Positions 1 through 7,295 of a DNA stretch of 64,000 nt are shown in pieces. Source of the stretch: Haloglycomyces albus DSM 45210 (lineage in GTDB: Bacteria > Actinomycetota > Actinomycetes > Mycobacteriales > Micromonosporaceae); NCBI RefSeq assembly GCF_000527155.1, contig NZ_AZUQ01000001.1:1-64000 (forward strand), given 5' to 3'. The stretch's first letter is position 1, and every line of letters begins with the position of its first letter. A program made the translations under genes and the position numbers. The notes under the pieces were generated by a model, which was given only the letters and a program-made list of their open reading frames with translations, was not told where the DNA came from and ran no database searches.

Positions 1-201
1 GTAGGCGCGAATATGTGTCTGGCTAGCGATATGGTGATCAATCGATACCGCGTCCGCGGTCAGTGATTCGTACGCGTGTTTACGGGCAGGATTCTCGTCT
101 TCCTCCGACAGTTCTATCCACCCGTCTATGTCATAGGTAGCGTGATCAATGATGAGGCGGAGAGTGCGCCATTGGTGGTCAGTCAGGTTGACAGACTTCA
201 T
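1..201 (-). CDS. partial hypothetical phage protein, 3' end outside the window
   Basis: An open frame of 67 codons starts at the ATG at 201 and leaves the window at position 1 without meeting a stop, so only the N-terminal part is visible. A purine-rich AAAGGAAAAG ribosome site stands about 6 bases upstream. The visible protein begins MKSVNLTDHQWRTL and is soluble, with no signal peptide or membrane segment. I do not recognise the family. It is the fourth gene of a leftward set starting at 1840, which points to an early or accessory phage gene rather than a virion gene. Confidence 0.6.
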   Translation of the reverse strand, partial: MKSVNLTDHQWRTLRLIIDHATYDIDGWIELSEEDENPARKHAYESLTADAVSIDHHIASQTHIRAY

Positions 202-313
202 CACATTACTTTTCCTTTCACTTTGTTATTTGATGCGGGCCGTGGTGGCCCCGTGCCTCACTGGGTCATGAACCCGCGCCGCCTATATCGGAGTGAGGCT
301 AAATGGACATGGG

Positions 314-748
314 CTATCCAACGCCGCGCCGTTTGTCCATAGACTTGAGTGATCTCGTCCAATAGCGCCTAAATGCGTCATGACTGTGCCCGGACTGGTC
401 CATGGCGGTTGCCAGAACGTGGATCGAAGCGACCAATATGCGGCGACGTGCGACGTAATCAGAAGTTGACGAACAGTAACCGAAACGTGGTGCGTAATGT
501 CGGTATAGCGTGCGCCACTGCGAAACTGGTATTTGAACCTCTGGGGTGATGTACCGGACATGGCTTTGATTGCGCCGTGCCCGACGTGTATTGCGGCGAA
601 CTATGCGCGCACTGGTTGCGCCGCCCCGCCCAAAACACAAGGTTTCTAGGTCATCAGCGAGTTGGTCCATTTCCTCATGGAGGGCTATAAACTTCAATGG
701 GACTATTACCTTTCCGTCGAGTGCGTCAAGATCCACGTCGAATTCCAT
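314..748 (-). CDS. hypothetical phage protein
   Basis: This 144-residue protein has no recognised family. The ATG at 748 is chosen over the TTG directly before it because an AGGGG ribosome site is better spaced from it. The first 40 residues are acidic (MEFDVDLDALDGK), while residues 45-144 are rich in Arg, His and Tyr, so a nucleic-acid-binding C-terminal half is possible but unproven. No membrane segment is visible. It follows the 762-1310 gene by 13 bases in the same leftward set and was probably co-transcribed with it. Confidence 0.55.
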   Translation of the reverse strand: MEFDVDLDALDGKVIVPLKFIALHEEMDQLADDLETLCFGRGGATSARIVRRNTRRARRNQSHVRYITPEVQIPVSQWRTLYRHYAPRFGYCSSTSDYVARRRILVASIHVLATAMDQSGHSHDAFRRYWTRSLKSMDKRRGVG

Positions 749-761
749 CAATTGACCCCTA

Positions 762-1310
762 TTATTTGTGTTCGTCGTTTGTCAGCCGGATTGTGCGCCG
801 TGTTATGCCCTTCCAGGCCGGTTGCAGCGCCGGATCACCCAACAGATCGTTAGTGATTCCTCGGTAGGGGCGCGAGAGAGTTGCCGCGCCTAGACGTTTG
901 TAGATGTAGGTTTTGTTGAAAATTGACTCCCACGCAGTGGGGTCATTTCCGCGCGGACTGTGCTGGATAGTGTGGTCGGCGTAGAACGCGACACTGCCCT
1001 TTGGGGAACCTATATCGACCACAACGAAAATACGGTGCGCCCCTTTGATTCCTCGCCCGTCCAGGCCCTCAATGGCACACCTCGGTGTCAGGCGCAAATC
1101 TTGGTACTTGTCCAGATCACGGGCAACTTGTTTTGCAATCCCGTTTAGTCGTGTATCGCAATAGGACTTGCTTGTCCGAAAATCGGTACCCTCACCGACA
1201 GTGAAATGTATTTGCGCCTCAATCATTTCCGGATGTTCATTCACGGTGTCTACCTCTGCTTGAATCTGCCCGTAGTCCGTGTATTCGAATTCCTGCTTTA
1301 GCTTCCCCAT
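762..1310 (-). CDS. hypothetical phage protein
   Basis: A 182-residue soluble protein of unknown function. It begins MGKLKQEFEYTDYGQ with an acidic, polar N-terminal half, a hydrophobic strand-like stretch around residues 100-110 (RIFVVVDIGSP), and a basic C-terminus ending NDEHK. A GAGGGG ribosome site lies at the end of the upstream gene, whose TAG stop is only 5 bases away, indicating translational coupling. No enzyme motif, zinc site or helix-turn-helix can be seen. Its position among small leftward phage genes suggests an early or host-takeover role, which is inference only. Confidence 0.55.
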   Translation of the reverse strand: MGKLKQEFEYTDYGQIQAEVDTVNEHPEMIEAQIHFTVGEGTDFRTSKSYCDTRLNGIAKQVARDLDKYQDLRLTPRCAIEGLDGRGIKGAHRIFVVVDIGSPKGSVAFYADHTIQHSPRGNDPTAWESIFNKTYIYKRLGAATLSRPYRGITNDLLGDPALQPAWKGITRRTIRLTNDEHK

Positions 1311-1315
1311 TAGCT

Positions 1316-1840
1316 CTAATTCCCCTCGTCACTAGCTATTCGAAACGTGTAGACGCCGCGCGCGTGCGGGTGCTCAATAGCCACAATCGGCAGACCACTA
1401 AACCGCCCGGTCATCATGTCGACGGCGGCGCTCACACTTGGGAGTGCTGACATGACTGTTTCCTCGCGCCCCTGGACGGTGCGGAAGTAAACGCCGCATA
1501 GGCCATTGCTGTGTTGGACAAGACGAAAAGCGCCCAGGTAGGTGTGGATTGCCTGCGGGACAGCAGAACGTTCAGCCGTCCAGGCGAAATAACGTGTTCC
1601 CGCAACCACATTGGCCTGTTGGTGCATTTCGTGCGGGTACGGCGCGATAACGGCCTCATACCGTGTTGCGCCTGTCAGGGCGTAATTGCTGTGTCGGTCC
1701 CACCGCACAACACGGCCGCCCGTAACGGTTCGTGCAACGGCATAGACGGCGGCGGTGCGCTGTTCGAACGTTCCGAGATACGCGCCGTTGGCGTACGCGG
1801 CCCAATTACCGTTACCTAGGGATTCAATGTAATCGCCCAT
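1316..1840 (-). CDS. hypothetical phage protein, first gene of leftward operon
   Basis: A 174-residue soluble protein preceded by a strong AAGAAAGAAGG ribosome site 9 bases from its ATG. Residues 10-35 (GNWAAYANGAYLGTF) and 110-140 (GLCGVYFRTVQG) look like two divergent copies of a short aromatic/Gly strand-turn-strand unit with the pattern G-x-W/C-x-x-Y-x-x-G, each followed by an Ala/Val-rich helix. I do not recognise a named domain. A copy of the GTTTGCAGTGCAAAC palindrome lies 26 bases upstream of the start, so this gene and the three behind it are probably controlled through that site. Confidence 0.6.
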   Translation of the reverse strand: MGDYIESLGNGNWAAYANGAYLGTFEQRTAAVYAVARTVTGGRVVRWDRHSNYALTGATRYEAVIAPYPHEMHQQANVVAGTRYFAWTAERSAVPQAIHTYLGAFRLVQHSNGLCGVYFRTVQGREETVMSALPSVSAAVDMMTGRFSGLPIVAIEHPHARGVYTFRIASDEGN

Positions 1841-1866
1841 ATGTGCGTGCCTTCTTTCTTTTCAGG

Positions 1867-1881
1867 GTTTGCAGTGCAAAC
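1867..1881. promoter_or_regulatory. operator-like palindrome, copy 1
   Basis: GTTTGCAGTGCAAAC: two 7-base half-sites in inverted order around one central base. It lies 26 bases before the start codon of the leftward operon. The identity with copy 2 (4404-4418) extends to 23 bases including flanks; copy 3 is at 11231-11245. Spacing and symmetry suggest the binding site of a dimeric phage regulator. Confidence 0.6.
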
Positions 1882-2473
1882 TTTTGACCAACACGCTACA
1901 CACATTTGAGGTCTAAGTACACTCTGAAATATGCCGTGACACATCTAACATGGGTGGCATTCACGCCCCCGCTGTCCCCGCGAAACGGGCTACCTCTATT
2001 TCACTAGGGATATAGCTACCCCCCCCCTGCTCATACGGGCATTGCAGCGGGAGGACAAATAGGACATACCGGATTACAGCCCCAGGTCACAGCACTGCAA
2101 TTGGGTAGTTACTAATGGTTATCATTTGTGCCTCAATCCGCTATGCCGCAACCCCAAAACACAATGAATACATCATTTCCGCAGTTCAAATTGCGAATTC
2201 ATTCATCGAAACTTAACACTTCAACAGCAGATTTGGTATTAAAATACGTTTTGACTGGTAGATAGGGTATGGCCCCCATCACTTCCGATGCACCTCACCG
2301 CCGCGTCTGTGCCGCCACGGCTCTGTACGGGTTCCCTCGGTTGTTTTCGCAGGTCATAGCACCATCCAGTAAGGCCGGTATTTTGGAGGCTTCCTGCCGA
2401 AACAACAGCCGGTTAAGATGTCAGACCTCCCCATATATATGATTTCAGTCATATGTGGTTAAACGGCGTGGAG
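1882..2473. other. noncoding region between divergent transcription units
   Basis: About 590 bases without a credible gene. It is more AT-rich than the flanks and carries a C9 homopolymer near 2021-2030, an inverted motif around GAATTC near 2200, and paired CATATATATG and CATATG palindromes at about 2433-2456. It should hold the promoter of the leftward operon on one side and that of the hairpin array on the other. No tRNA or array of repeats is visible. Confidence 0.45.
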
Positions 2474-2500
2474 TTTTTCTGAATATATAGGTAGAGGGGT
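2473..2500 (+). promoter_or_regulatory. AT-rich promoter-like repeat, copy 1
   Basis: GTTTTTCTGAATATATA followed by a G/A-rich stretch. A near-identical block with a two-base TA insertion recurs at 4232-4260, again just before a structured noncoding stretch and an HNH gene. The TATATA core could serve as a -10 element; no clear -35 box is seen. It could also be a recombination boundary. Confidence 0.4.
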
Positions 2501-2753
2501 TCGAGCCGCGACGGAGGAAGCGGCGAGAAGAGCCGCGACAATCATCGGCGACGGTAGGAGCCGATGAAAAGAATCCAAGCGGCCCTTGGTGGGCCGCTGT
2601 CGAGTCGAGATCCCATCGAGACCGACAGCGTCGGCTTGGGCCGACGCAGCCCTAGCGGAGTCGGCCGACTCGACTCGACCTACCGGTCGAGTGAGCCGAG
2701 GAGAGGCGGTGAGCCTCTACGAGGCTCACCTTAGGACTCTTACAATTAAGAGA
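2495..2753 (+). ncRNA. candidate structured RNA: array of perfect hairpins with possible kissing loop
   Basis: Successive perfect stems with short loops: 2542-2549/2560-2567 (8 bp), 2578-2585/2591-2598 (8 bp, loop TTGGT), 2597-2602/2623-2628, 2628-2635/2640-2647 (8 bp, loop TTGG), 2673-2680/2685-2692 (8 bp, loop TACC), 2708-2717/2721-2730 (10 bp, loop TAC) and 2737-2742/2747-2752. Loop bases CGGTAGG (2552-2558) are the exact complement of CCTACCG (2679-2685), a possible kissing contact. An alternative 11-bp pairing, 2599-2609 with 2669-2679, competes with some of these stems. The array ends one base before the ATG of the downstream HNH gene, so it is either an independent RNA or a long structured leader. 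No known RNA family is recognised. Confidence 0.5.
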
Positions 2754-3752
2754 ATGAGATTCAACGATGACGAATGCATATTTTGCGATACTTGGTCTTC
2801 CCCTAGAGGGGAACATCTTCTACCTCAATGGGTGATGAGGTTTCACGCCGGCGACTGTCCGGGGGAACACAGAGCCGAGGTAAATGGTGAACCGCTCACC
2901 TTGGCTAGTGGTGCGCCGGTTAGGGTCGATACTCCCATCAAATCACAATTTCAACTCCCCTGCTGCAACAACCACAACGAGGAACTAAATGCAAATTATG
3001 AGTATCGTGCTACACCGGTTGTCAAAAAGATGCTGGGTGGGATCGCTGATGATCCTGTCTGGCCCGTCCTTAATGATGATGAGGTGTTCGAAGCGTCTCG
3101 GTGGTGGATCAAAACAGTCGCGTTGCTGGCCCATCGTTGTACGACGGTGTCATGGGCAAAATTTAGGTACCAACTCAATAGTGACGACTCGATTAGTTTT
3201 GATGATTCTGTATACGATTCTATTGGCCAGGGGCGCATCCCTGGTGATATGAGTGCGTGGCTCGTTGTCGCTGACTCCGCAACGATTGCTGATCCCTACC
3301 AGGTGCTTAATCGGATACCGCTGGCAACTATTTCGAAATCTGGGGCAACACCAACAACTCCGTATGTCAGGAATTTTGGACTGAGAACCAGATTCGATCG
3401 ACAGGTTTTTGTCCAGGTTGCTCATCACCCAAACGCGGAAATTGTTCACCCCGATGAGGTGTCTGGCAACGCTGTTCGAATCTGGCCGACCTCAACCCGT
3501 CTAGCCCTCAGCGAACTTCCACTTCTAAATTCCCAATGTCTGTACGCGTTTCAAAATAGGTTTCTAGTTGGCGGTAGTATGACGGGGCTGAATGGACACC
3601 AGGGCCTAATCTACTTCCGGGCGTTCAATCCGATCTGGTTCCGCACCGATGATCCGGGCATACTAGCCTACGTACCTGACTCGTATACGAACGATGAACT
3701 TGATCAGGTTCGCACGGTTGTTTCGCAGGTCCGCCAGGCGCGCTCTAGCTAA
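2754..3752 (+). CDS. HNH-type zinc-binding endonuclease-like protein
   Basis: 332 residues from the ATG at 2754. An upstream extension of the frame to 2586 is rejected because it reads through the hairpin array. The N-terminus carries C8-x2-C11, then EHLLPQW (20-26), and CNNHNEELN (71-79), where His74 takes the place usually held by the second Cys of the distal zinc pair. This layout (CxxC, EHxxPxW, CxxC/H-N) is that of the widespread HNH family in actinobacteria and their phages. Residues 100-332 form a long domain of unknown role. An AGGA ribosome site is separated from the ATG by a 16-base hairpin. The gene is noticeably less GC-rich than the tail genes, suggesting separate acquisition. 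Confidence 0.7.
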   Translation: MRFNDDECIFCDTWSSPRGEHLLPQWVMRFHAGDCPGEHRAEVNGEPLTLASGAPVRVDTPIKSQFQLPCCNNHNEELNANYEYRATPVVKKMLGGIADDPVWPVLNDDEVFEASRWWIKTVALLAHRCTTVSWAKFRYQLNSDDSISFDDSVYDSIGQGRIPGDMSAWLVVADSATIADPYQVLNRIPLATISKSGATPTTPYVRNFGLRTRFDRQVFVQVAHHPNAEIVHPDEVSGNAVRIWPTSTRLALSELPLLNSQCLYAFQNRFLVGGSMTGLNGHQGLIYFRAFNPIWFRTDDPGILAYVPDSYTNDELDQVRTVVSQVRQARSS

Positions 3753-3770
3753 CAGGTCATCAAGCCAACC

Positions 3771-4214
3771 CTATTGTTGGTCAGGCGCTTTCATTGGATA
3801 TGTACCCACGCCATTTTGGTGAAACACCAACCATTCCTTAGCAGCACGTCCGGTCATCCAATCGCTGGAGTGGAGGTCGACGTCTAGGGTATCGGGGGTC
3901 TGGCAGAGCCAACCGGTGACAGATCCCGAGCCGGATATGATCGGACGGACCCGGCCGAACCACACGTCTGGATATGGTTCTGGCTCTGAATCGGGATCGA
4001 TGGGCACTGTCCTATGACACGAAATGCTGGCGCTCAGGCCGAGAAATTTTATCGAGGCGGATATGTCGGTATCGTTGGCGCACCGCATCGCGATGCGCCA
4101 CGTGAACTGCACTGCCGCAGTCAGCATCCCGGCGGCTGCGGTAAATAGCATAATTTCCCAATACCAGGGCATGTTTTCAACATATCGGGGTGCGAGGAAT
4201 TTTTTCTGCGCCAC
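3771..4214 (-). CDS. small membrane protein, unknown function
   Basis: A 147-residue protein with a single predicted transmembrane helix at about residues 18-38 (WEIMLFTAAAGMLTAAVQF) after a short positively charged N-terminus, followed by a polar region with several Cys, an acidic Pro-rich patch (DPDSEPEPYPD) and a C-terminus ending APDQQ. I do not recognise the family. It converges on the HNH gene, whose stop is 19 bases away, and lies between the two copies of the AT-rich promoter-like repeat. A role in superinfection exclusion is possible from position and topology, but this is speculation. Confidence 0.5.
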   Translation of the reverse strand: MAQKKFLAPRYVENMPWYWEIMLFTAAAGMLTAAVQFTWRIAMRCANDTDISASIKFLGLSASISCHRTVPIDPDSEPEPYPDVWFGRVRPIISGSGSVTGWLCQTPDTLDVDLHSSDWMTGRAAKEWLVFHQNGVGTYPMKAPDQQ

Positions 4215-4231
4215 GAGGTTAAAAACATGGT

Positions 4232-4260
4232 GTTTTTTCTGAATATATATAGTAGAAGGT
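4232..4260 (+). promoter_or_regulatory. AT-rich promoter-like repeat, copy 2
   Basis: TTTTTTCTGAATATATATAG then TAGAAGG: same block as 2473-2500 with one extra TA. Both copies precede a hairpin-rich noncoding stretch and an HNH gene on the plus strand. Promoter function is inferred from the TATATA core and location. Confidence 0.4.
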
Positions 4261-4263
4261 TTT

Positions 4264-4400
4264 TTAGTCTCCCGGCTTCCTAGTCGGGTGTACCCCTCTC
4301 CCCTCCACGGTGTCGCTACCGTGCCCCTGGTGAGGTTGAAATATCAGGGCTGTCCAGCCTAAATTCCCTAACCAGGGGGTCTATTGTGCGACTTATTGTC
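4264..4400 (+). other. structured noncoding stretch before the packaging genes; possible cos region
   Basis: Contains CACGGT/ACCGTG (4306-4311 with 4318-4323), a long-range 8-bp stem CCCCTGGT/ACCAGGGG (4324-4331 with 4371-4378), and inside it the small hairpin GGCT/AGCC (4348-4359). In cos-type actinophages the cohesive end lies just before the HNH/terminase genes, so this is a good candidate place for it. An RNA leader is the alternative. No overhang sequence can be named from the sequence alone. Confidence 0.35.
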
Positions 4401-4403
4401 AGG

Positions 4404-4418
4404 GTTTGCAGTGCAAAC
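4404..4418. promoter_or_regulatory. operator-like palindrome, copy 2
   Basis: GTTTGCAGTGCAAAC, in the same orientation as copy 1 and identical over 23 bases including flanks. It is 26 bases before the chosen TTG start of the HNH gene, the same distance as copy 1 from its gene. Confidence 0.6.
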
Positions 4419-4444
4419 TTTCACATCGAAAGAGTGGTGTCCTA

Positions 4445-4756
4445 TTGGCATGGTCAACTTCAACTCGCCGCCATGATCTCCCACCTGAGTGGCCAATGTT
4501 GCGCCGAGCGGTGCTTAATCGGTCAGGCGGGTTGTGTGAACACATCCGGTATGACACCGGGGAACGATGTGGCGTCGCTGGCACCGACGTTGACCATGCT
4601 GTTGCGGCCCACGACCACCGGGTGGAAGCCCTACAACTAGTGTGCGACTGGCACCACTCCCGCAAAACGGCTCGTGAGTCGGCTCATGGTCGACGTATCG
4701 CCCGCGCTGAACGGATTAGATGCGCCGAGGCAATCATGAACGGAGAATCCCCCTAG
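4445..4756 (+). CDS. phage HNH endonuclease of the packaging module
   Basis: 103 residues from a TTG start, giving MAWSTSTRRHDLPPEW, the N-terminus typical of actinophage HNH proteins located next to terminase. Motifs are C31, C42, D50-H51 and C67-x2-H70-H71-SRKT, the paired zinc ligands and catalytic histidine of the HNH fold. In HK97-like phages such nucleases work with terminase at cos during DNA packaging. The start at 4445 keeps the palindrome at 4404-4418 outside the gene. Its TAG stop shares a base with the GTG start of the next gene. Confidence 0.8.
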   Translation: MAWSTSTRRHDLPPEWPMLRRAVLNRSGGLCEHIRYDTGERCGVAGTDVDHAVAAHDHRVEALQLVCDWHHSRKTARESAHGRRIARAERIRCAEAIMNGESP

Positions 4757-4992
4757 TGGCTACGAACCTCAAACCTGGTAAACGAACGACGGCTCGGCAA
4801 CGCATTCGCCTCCCGGATTCAGCGTATGCGATCCCGGAGAAGCGAAAATATTTGATCGTGACGCGTCGCCATGCCATATCTGCGCTCGCTCATGTTGCGG
4901 CACACGGTACGACGGATGAGAAAGCGCAAGTCAAAGCCGCGATCCGAGCGAAATACCCAGGTTTGCCGTCGTCGAGAAAATCGGCGTCATGA
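4756..4992 (+). CDS. small basic phage protein, DUF6582-like
   Basis: A 78-residue basic protein starting at GTG 4756, overlapping the preceding stop. The segment LPDSAYAIPEKRKYL followed by a helix ending in AAIRAKYPGL matches a short module common in actinophage genomes, either alone near head genes or at the end of larger proteins, annotated as DUF6582 as far as I recall. It has no known activity. Its stop overlaps the ATG of the terminase small subunit by 4 bases, so it belongs to the packaging operon. Confidence 0.65.
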   Translation: MATNLKPGKRTTARQRIRLPDSAYAIPEKRKYLIVTRRHAISALAHVAAHGTTDEKAQVKAAIRAKYPGLPSSRKSAS

Positions 4993-5684
4993 CCGGGCCT
5001 GTACCAAAACGGTCGGAGGCCCGCCGGCGACGCAATGGCCCCATTATCGAGACGCTACACGTCCCCGGCAATGCGGGAACCGGGGTGACCGATACTCGTA
5101 TATCCGAGGTGCCCACCAATCAACTCCACCCGATCGCCGCCGATTTCGTCGACTCGTTCTCCGACACCCCCGCCAATTACCTGTTCGACGCATCCGACTG
5201 GGCAGAACTACGCATCCTCGGCCTGGCCATGTCGCAGCTACTCACCAGCAATGGCACGAAACCCATCGCTGTTGACCTGCTTGCGGCCGTCATCGACGCG
5301 ACCGACGATTTTCTCACCACCGAGGGCACGCGGCGACGTCTGGCCGTCGAGGTCGAGACCACGGCCGCGACTCAGCCGGCCGCCTACTCGCACTGGCACC
5401 CTGCTGCCCGCGAGTGGTTCGACGCGTTGCCGCTGTCGGGACAGGCAATGTGGTACCAGACCACCGATTGGGCGTTCGCGGTGTTCGTTGCCGAGGTTAT
5501 CCATCGGTTCGTGACCTCCGGTGAACGCATGTCCGGCAAGGTCTACGCCTCCATCCAGAAGGCGACGACGCTGCTGCTGACCACGGAAGGCGCACGCCGC
5601 AAGGCTCAGCTCAATCTAAATAAGACATCCGCCGACGATATTGGATTGACCCGATTGATGGAGGCGTACGCGGACTACCTGTAG
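4989..5684 (+). CDS. terS: terminase small subunit
   Basis: A 231-residue protein that should recognise phage DNA for packaging. It has a basic start (PVPKRSEARRRRN), then two similar halves. Residues about 47-123 begin HPIAADFVDSFS and end LTTEGTRRRL. Residues about 136-212 begin HPAAREWFDALPLSGQ and end LTTEGARRKAQ. The second half resembles the single unit of actinophage small terminases. The internal duplication is unusual. An ATGA overlap joins it to the upstream gene, and the large subunit follows after 12 bases with an AGGAAGGAG ribosome site. Confidence 0.75.
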   Translation: MTGPVPKRSEARRRRNGPIIETLHVPGNAGTGVTDTRISEVPTNQLHPIAADFVDSFSDTPANYLFDASDWAELRILGLAMSQLLTSNGTKPIAVDLLAAVIDATDDFLTTEGTRRRLAVEVETTAATQPAAYSHWHPAAREWFDALPLSGQAMWYQTTDWAFAVFVAEVIHRFVTSGERMSGKVYASIQKATTLLLTTEGARRKAQLNLNKTSADDIGLTRLMEAYADYL

Positions 5685-5696
5685 GAAGGAGAGCGT

Positions 5697-7295
5697 TTGG
5701 AGCCGGTTCGCACGATCCCCGACGTCATCCCTTCGAAGATCAGGACTCTCGCCCCACAGATCATCAGGTGGACGGCTGAGAATTTCTCCGACTCCTGGCA
5801 GTTCACCGAGGAACAGTTGCGCATCCTCTACCGCTGGTACCAGATCGACGATAACGGACGCTGGATACACGACGCCGGCACTATCCGCCGCATGAAGGGC
5901 GCTGGCAAGAGCCCGTTCGCCGCTGCCCTGGCACTGATCGAACTTCTAGCCCCCTGTCGATTTGGGGGTTGGGACGAGCACGGCTATCCGATCGCTGTCC
6001 GGCCCGATGAGGCGTGGGTCCAGGTGTTCTCAACCTCGAGCGACCAGAACAAGAACATAATGCTGTCGGTCCATTCGCTTCTGAACCCGGCTGCGATGGA
6101 ACGCTACCAGGTCGATCCTGGCCAGGAACGCTACCACGCCTATGTGGATGGTCGTTTCTGCATTCTGGAGGCCAAACCCGCCTCGTACCGCGCCGCTGAG
6201 GGTGGTCGCCCTTCGTTCGCAATCTGTGATGAGACCTGGCATTGGGTCGACACCAATCATGGCCCGCTCGTGTGGTCGACCATCGGCGGCAACATCGCCA
6301 AAATCGACGGCTCGCGCACCATGCAGCTCACGAACGCCCCCGTGATCGGACAGGACTCCGTCGCCGAACTGACGTGGGTCGCCTGGCAGAAACAACAGGA
6401 CAACCCCGACGCCGACGAGGGATTGGGGCGCCAATACTACGACTCGATCGAAGCGCCCCCGAACGTCAACCTCGACGACGTCGACGAACTGAAGGAAGCC
6501 ATCCGGGTCGCTGCCGGTGGCGCACACTGGGTCAACCCGACCAACATCGTCAAGCAGGTCCGAGCCAGCGCCACACCCCGTGATGAAGTCCTGCGCAAAT
6601 ACTTGAACATCGTGACGGCCGCCGATGACGCCCTGGTCGACCCCGCCGCGTGGGCCGCCTGCGAAACCAACGACCGGCTCCAGGCCGGCGACCGGATCGT
6701 CCTCGGCCTCGACGGAGGCGAACGCGACGACTCCACCGCTCTCATAGCCATGCGCGTCTCTGACCGGTTGGCCCATGTCGTGGGCCTGTGGGAACGCCCG
6801 GACGGTCCAGCCGCTGACGGCTGGGAGATCGACAAGCAAGAAGTCTCCGATCGGGTCGCCTGGACCTACGCCAACTACGACGTGGCTGCGTTCTTGTCCG
6901 ACGTGGCGCATTGGGAAACGTACGTCAACGAGTGGTCCGAGACCTATGGCCCCCGGCTCGATATCAAACCCTCAGCTAAGTCCCATGTTGGCTACGACAT
7001 GCGCGTCAACCAACGCGAAATCACTGACGCCAACGCGGCCCTCGTCGGCTCCATCAACACCGGAACGCTGCGCCACGAGGGTCATTACGGCCTCGGCCGC
7101 CATGTCCGCAACGCCCGACGCCGCTACAACAACCACGGCATCAGCTTCGGCAAAGAGTCCCGACATTCCCGGCACAAAGTGGACGCCTACGCGGCGCTTC
7201 TTCTCTGCCATATCGGCCGCACCCGGCTTGTCGAGGCCGGTAAGGCAAAACGACCGATCAACCCCCGGATTGGAGGCTCAGCGTGGGTCACCTAA
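5697..7295 (+). CDS. terL: terminase large subunit
   Basis: 532 residues, TTG start behind AGGAAGGAG. This is the ATP-driven DNA-packaging motor and nuclease. The Walker A variant RRMKGAGKSP is at residues 64-73, and a Walker B-like strand FAICDETWHW is near residue 175. The C-terminal RNase H-like nuclease shows GLDGGERDDSTALIAM and a final HKVDAYAALLL carrying acidic residues. Length is usual for the family. It docks on the portal, whose GTG start lies 13 bases inside this gene. Confidence 0.9.
   Translation: MEPVRTIPDVIPSKIRTLAPQIIRWTAENFSDSWQFTEEQLRILYRWYQIDDNGRWIHDAGTIRRMKGAGKSPFAAALALIELLAPCRFGGWDEHGYPIAVRPDEAWVQVFSTSSDQNKNIMLSVHSLLNPAAMERYQVDPGQERYHAYVDGRFCILEAKPASYRAAEGGRPSFAICDETWHWVDTNHGPLVWSTIGGNIAKIDGSRTMQLTNAPVIGQDSVAELTWVAWQKQQDNPDADEGLGRQYYDSIEAPPNVNLDDVDELKEAIRVAAGGAHWVNPTNIVKQVRASATPRDEVLRKYLNIVTAADDALVDPAAWAACETNDRLQAGDRIVLGLDGGERDDSTALIAMRVSDRLAHVVGLWERPDGPAADGWEIDKQEVSDRVAWTYANYDVAAFLSDVAHWETYVNEWSETYGPRLDIKPSAKSHVGYDMRVNQREITDANAALVGSINTGTLRHEGHYGLGRHVRNARRRYNNHGISFGKESRHSRHKVDAYAALLLCHIGRTRLVEAGKAKRPINPRIGGSAWVT

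Noticed and set aside
2586-2753. N-terminal extension of the HNH gene to TTG 2586
   Set aside because: It would translate the hairpin array, has no ribosome site and gives a low-complexity sequence; ATG 2754 starts the conserved part.
2495-3752. IscB/omega-RNA or group I intron with homing endonuclease
   Set aside because: The protein has no RuvC segments, and the hairpin array has no recognisable intron core or splice context.
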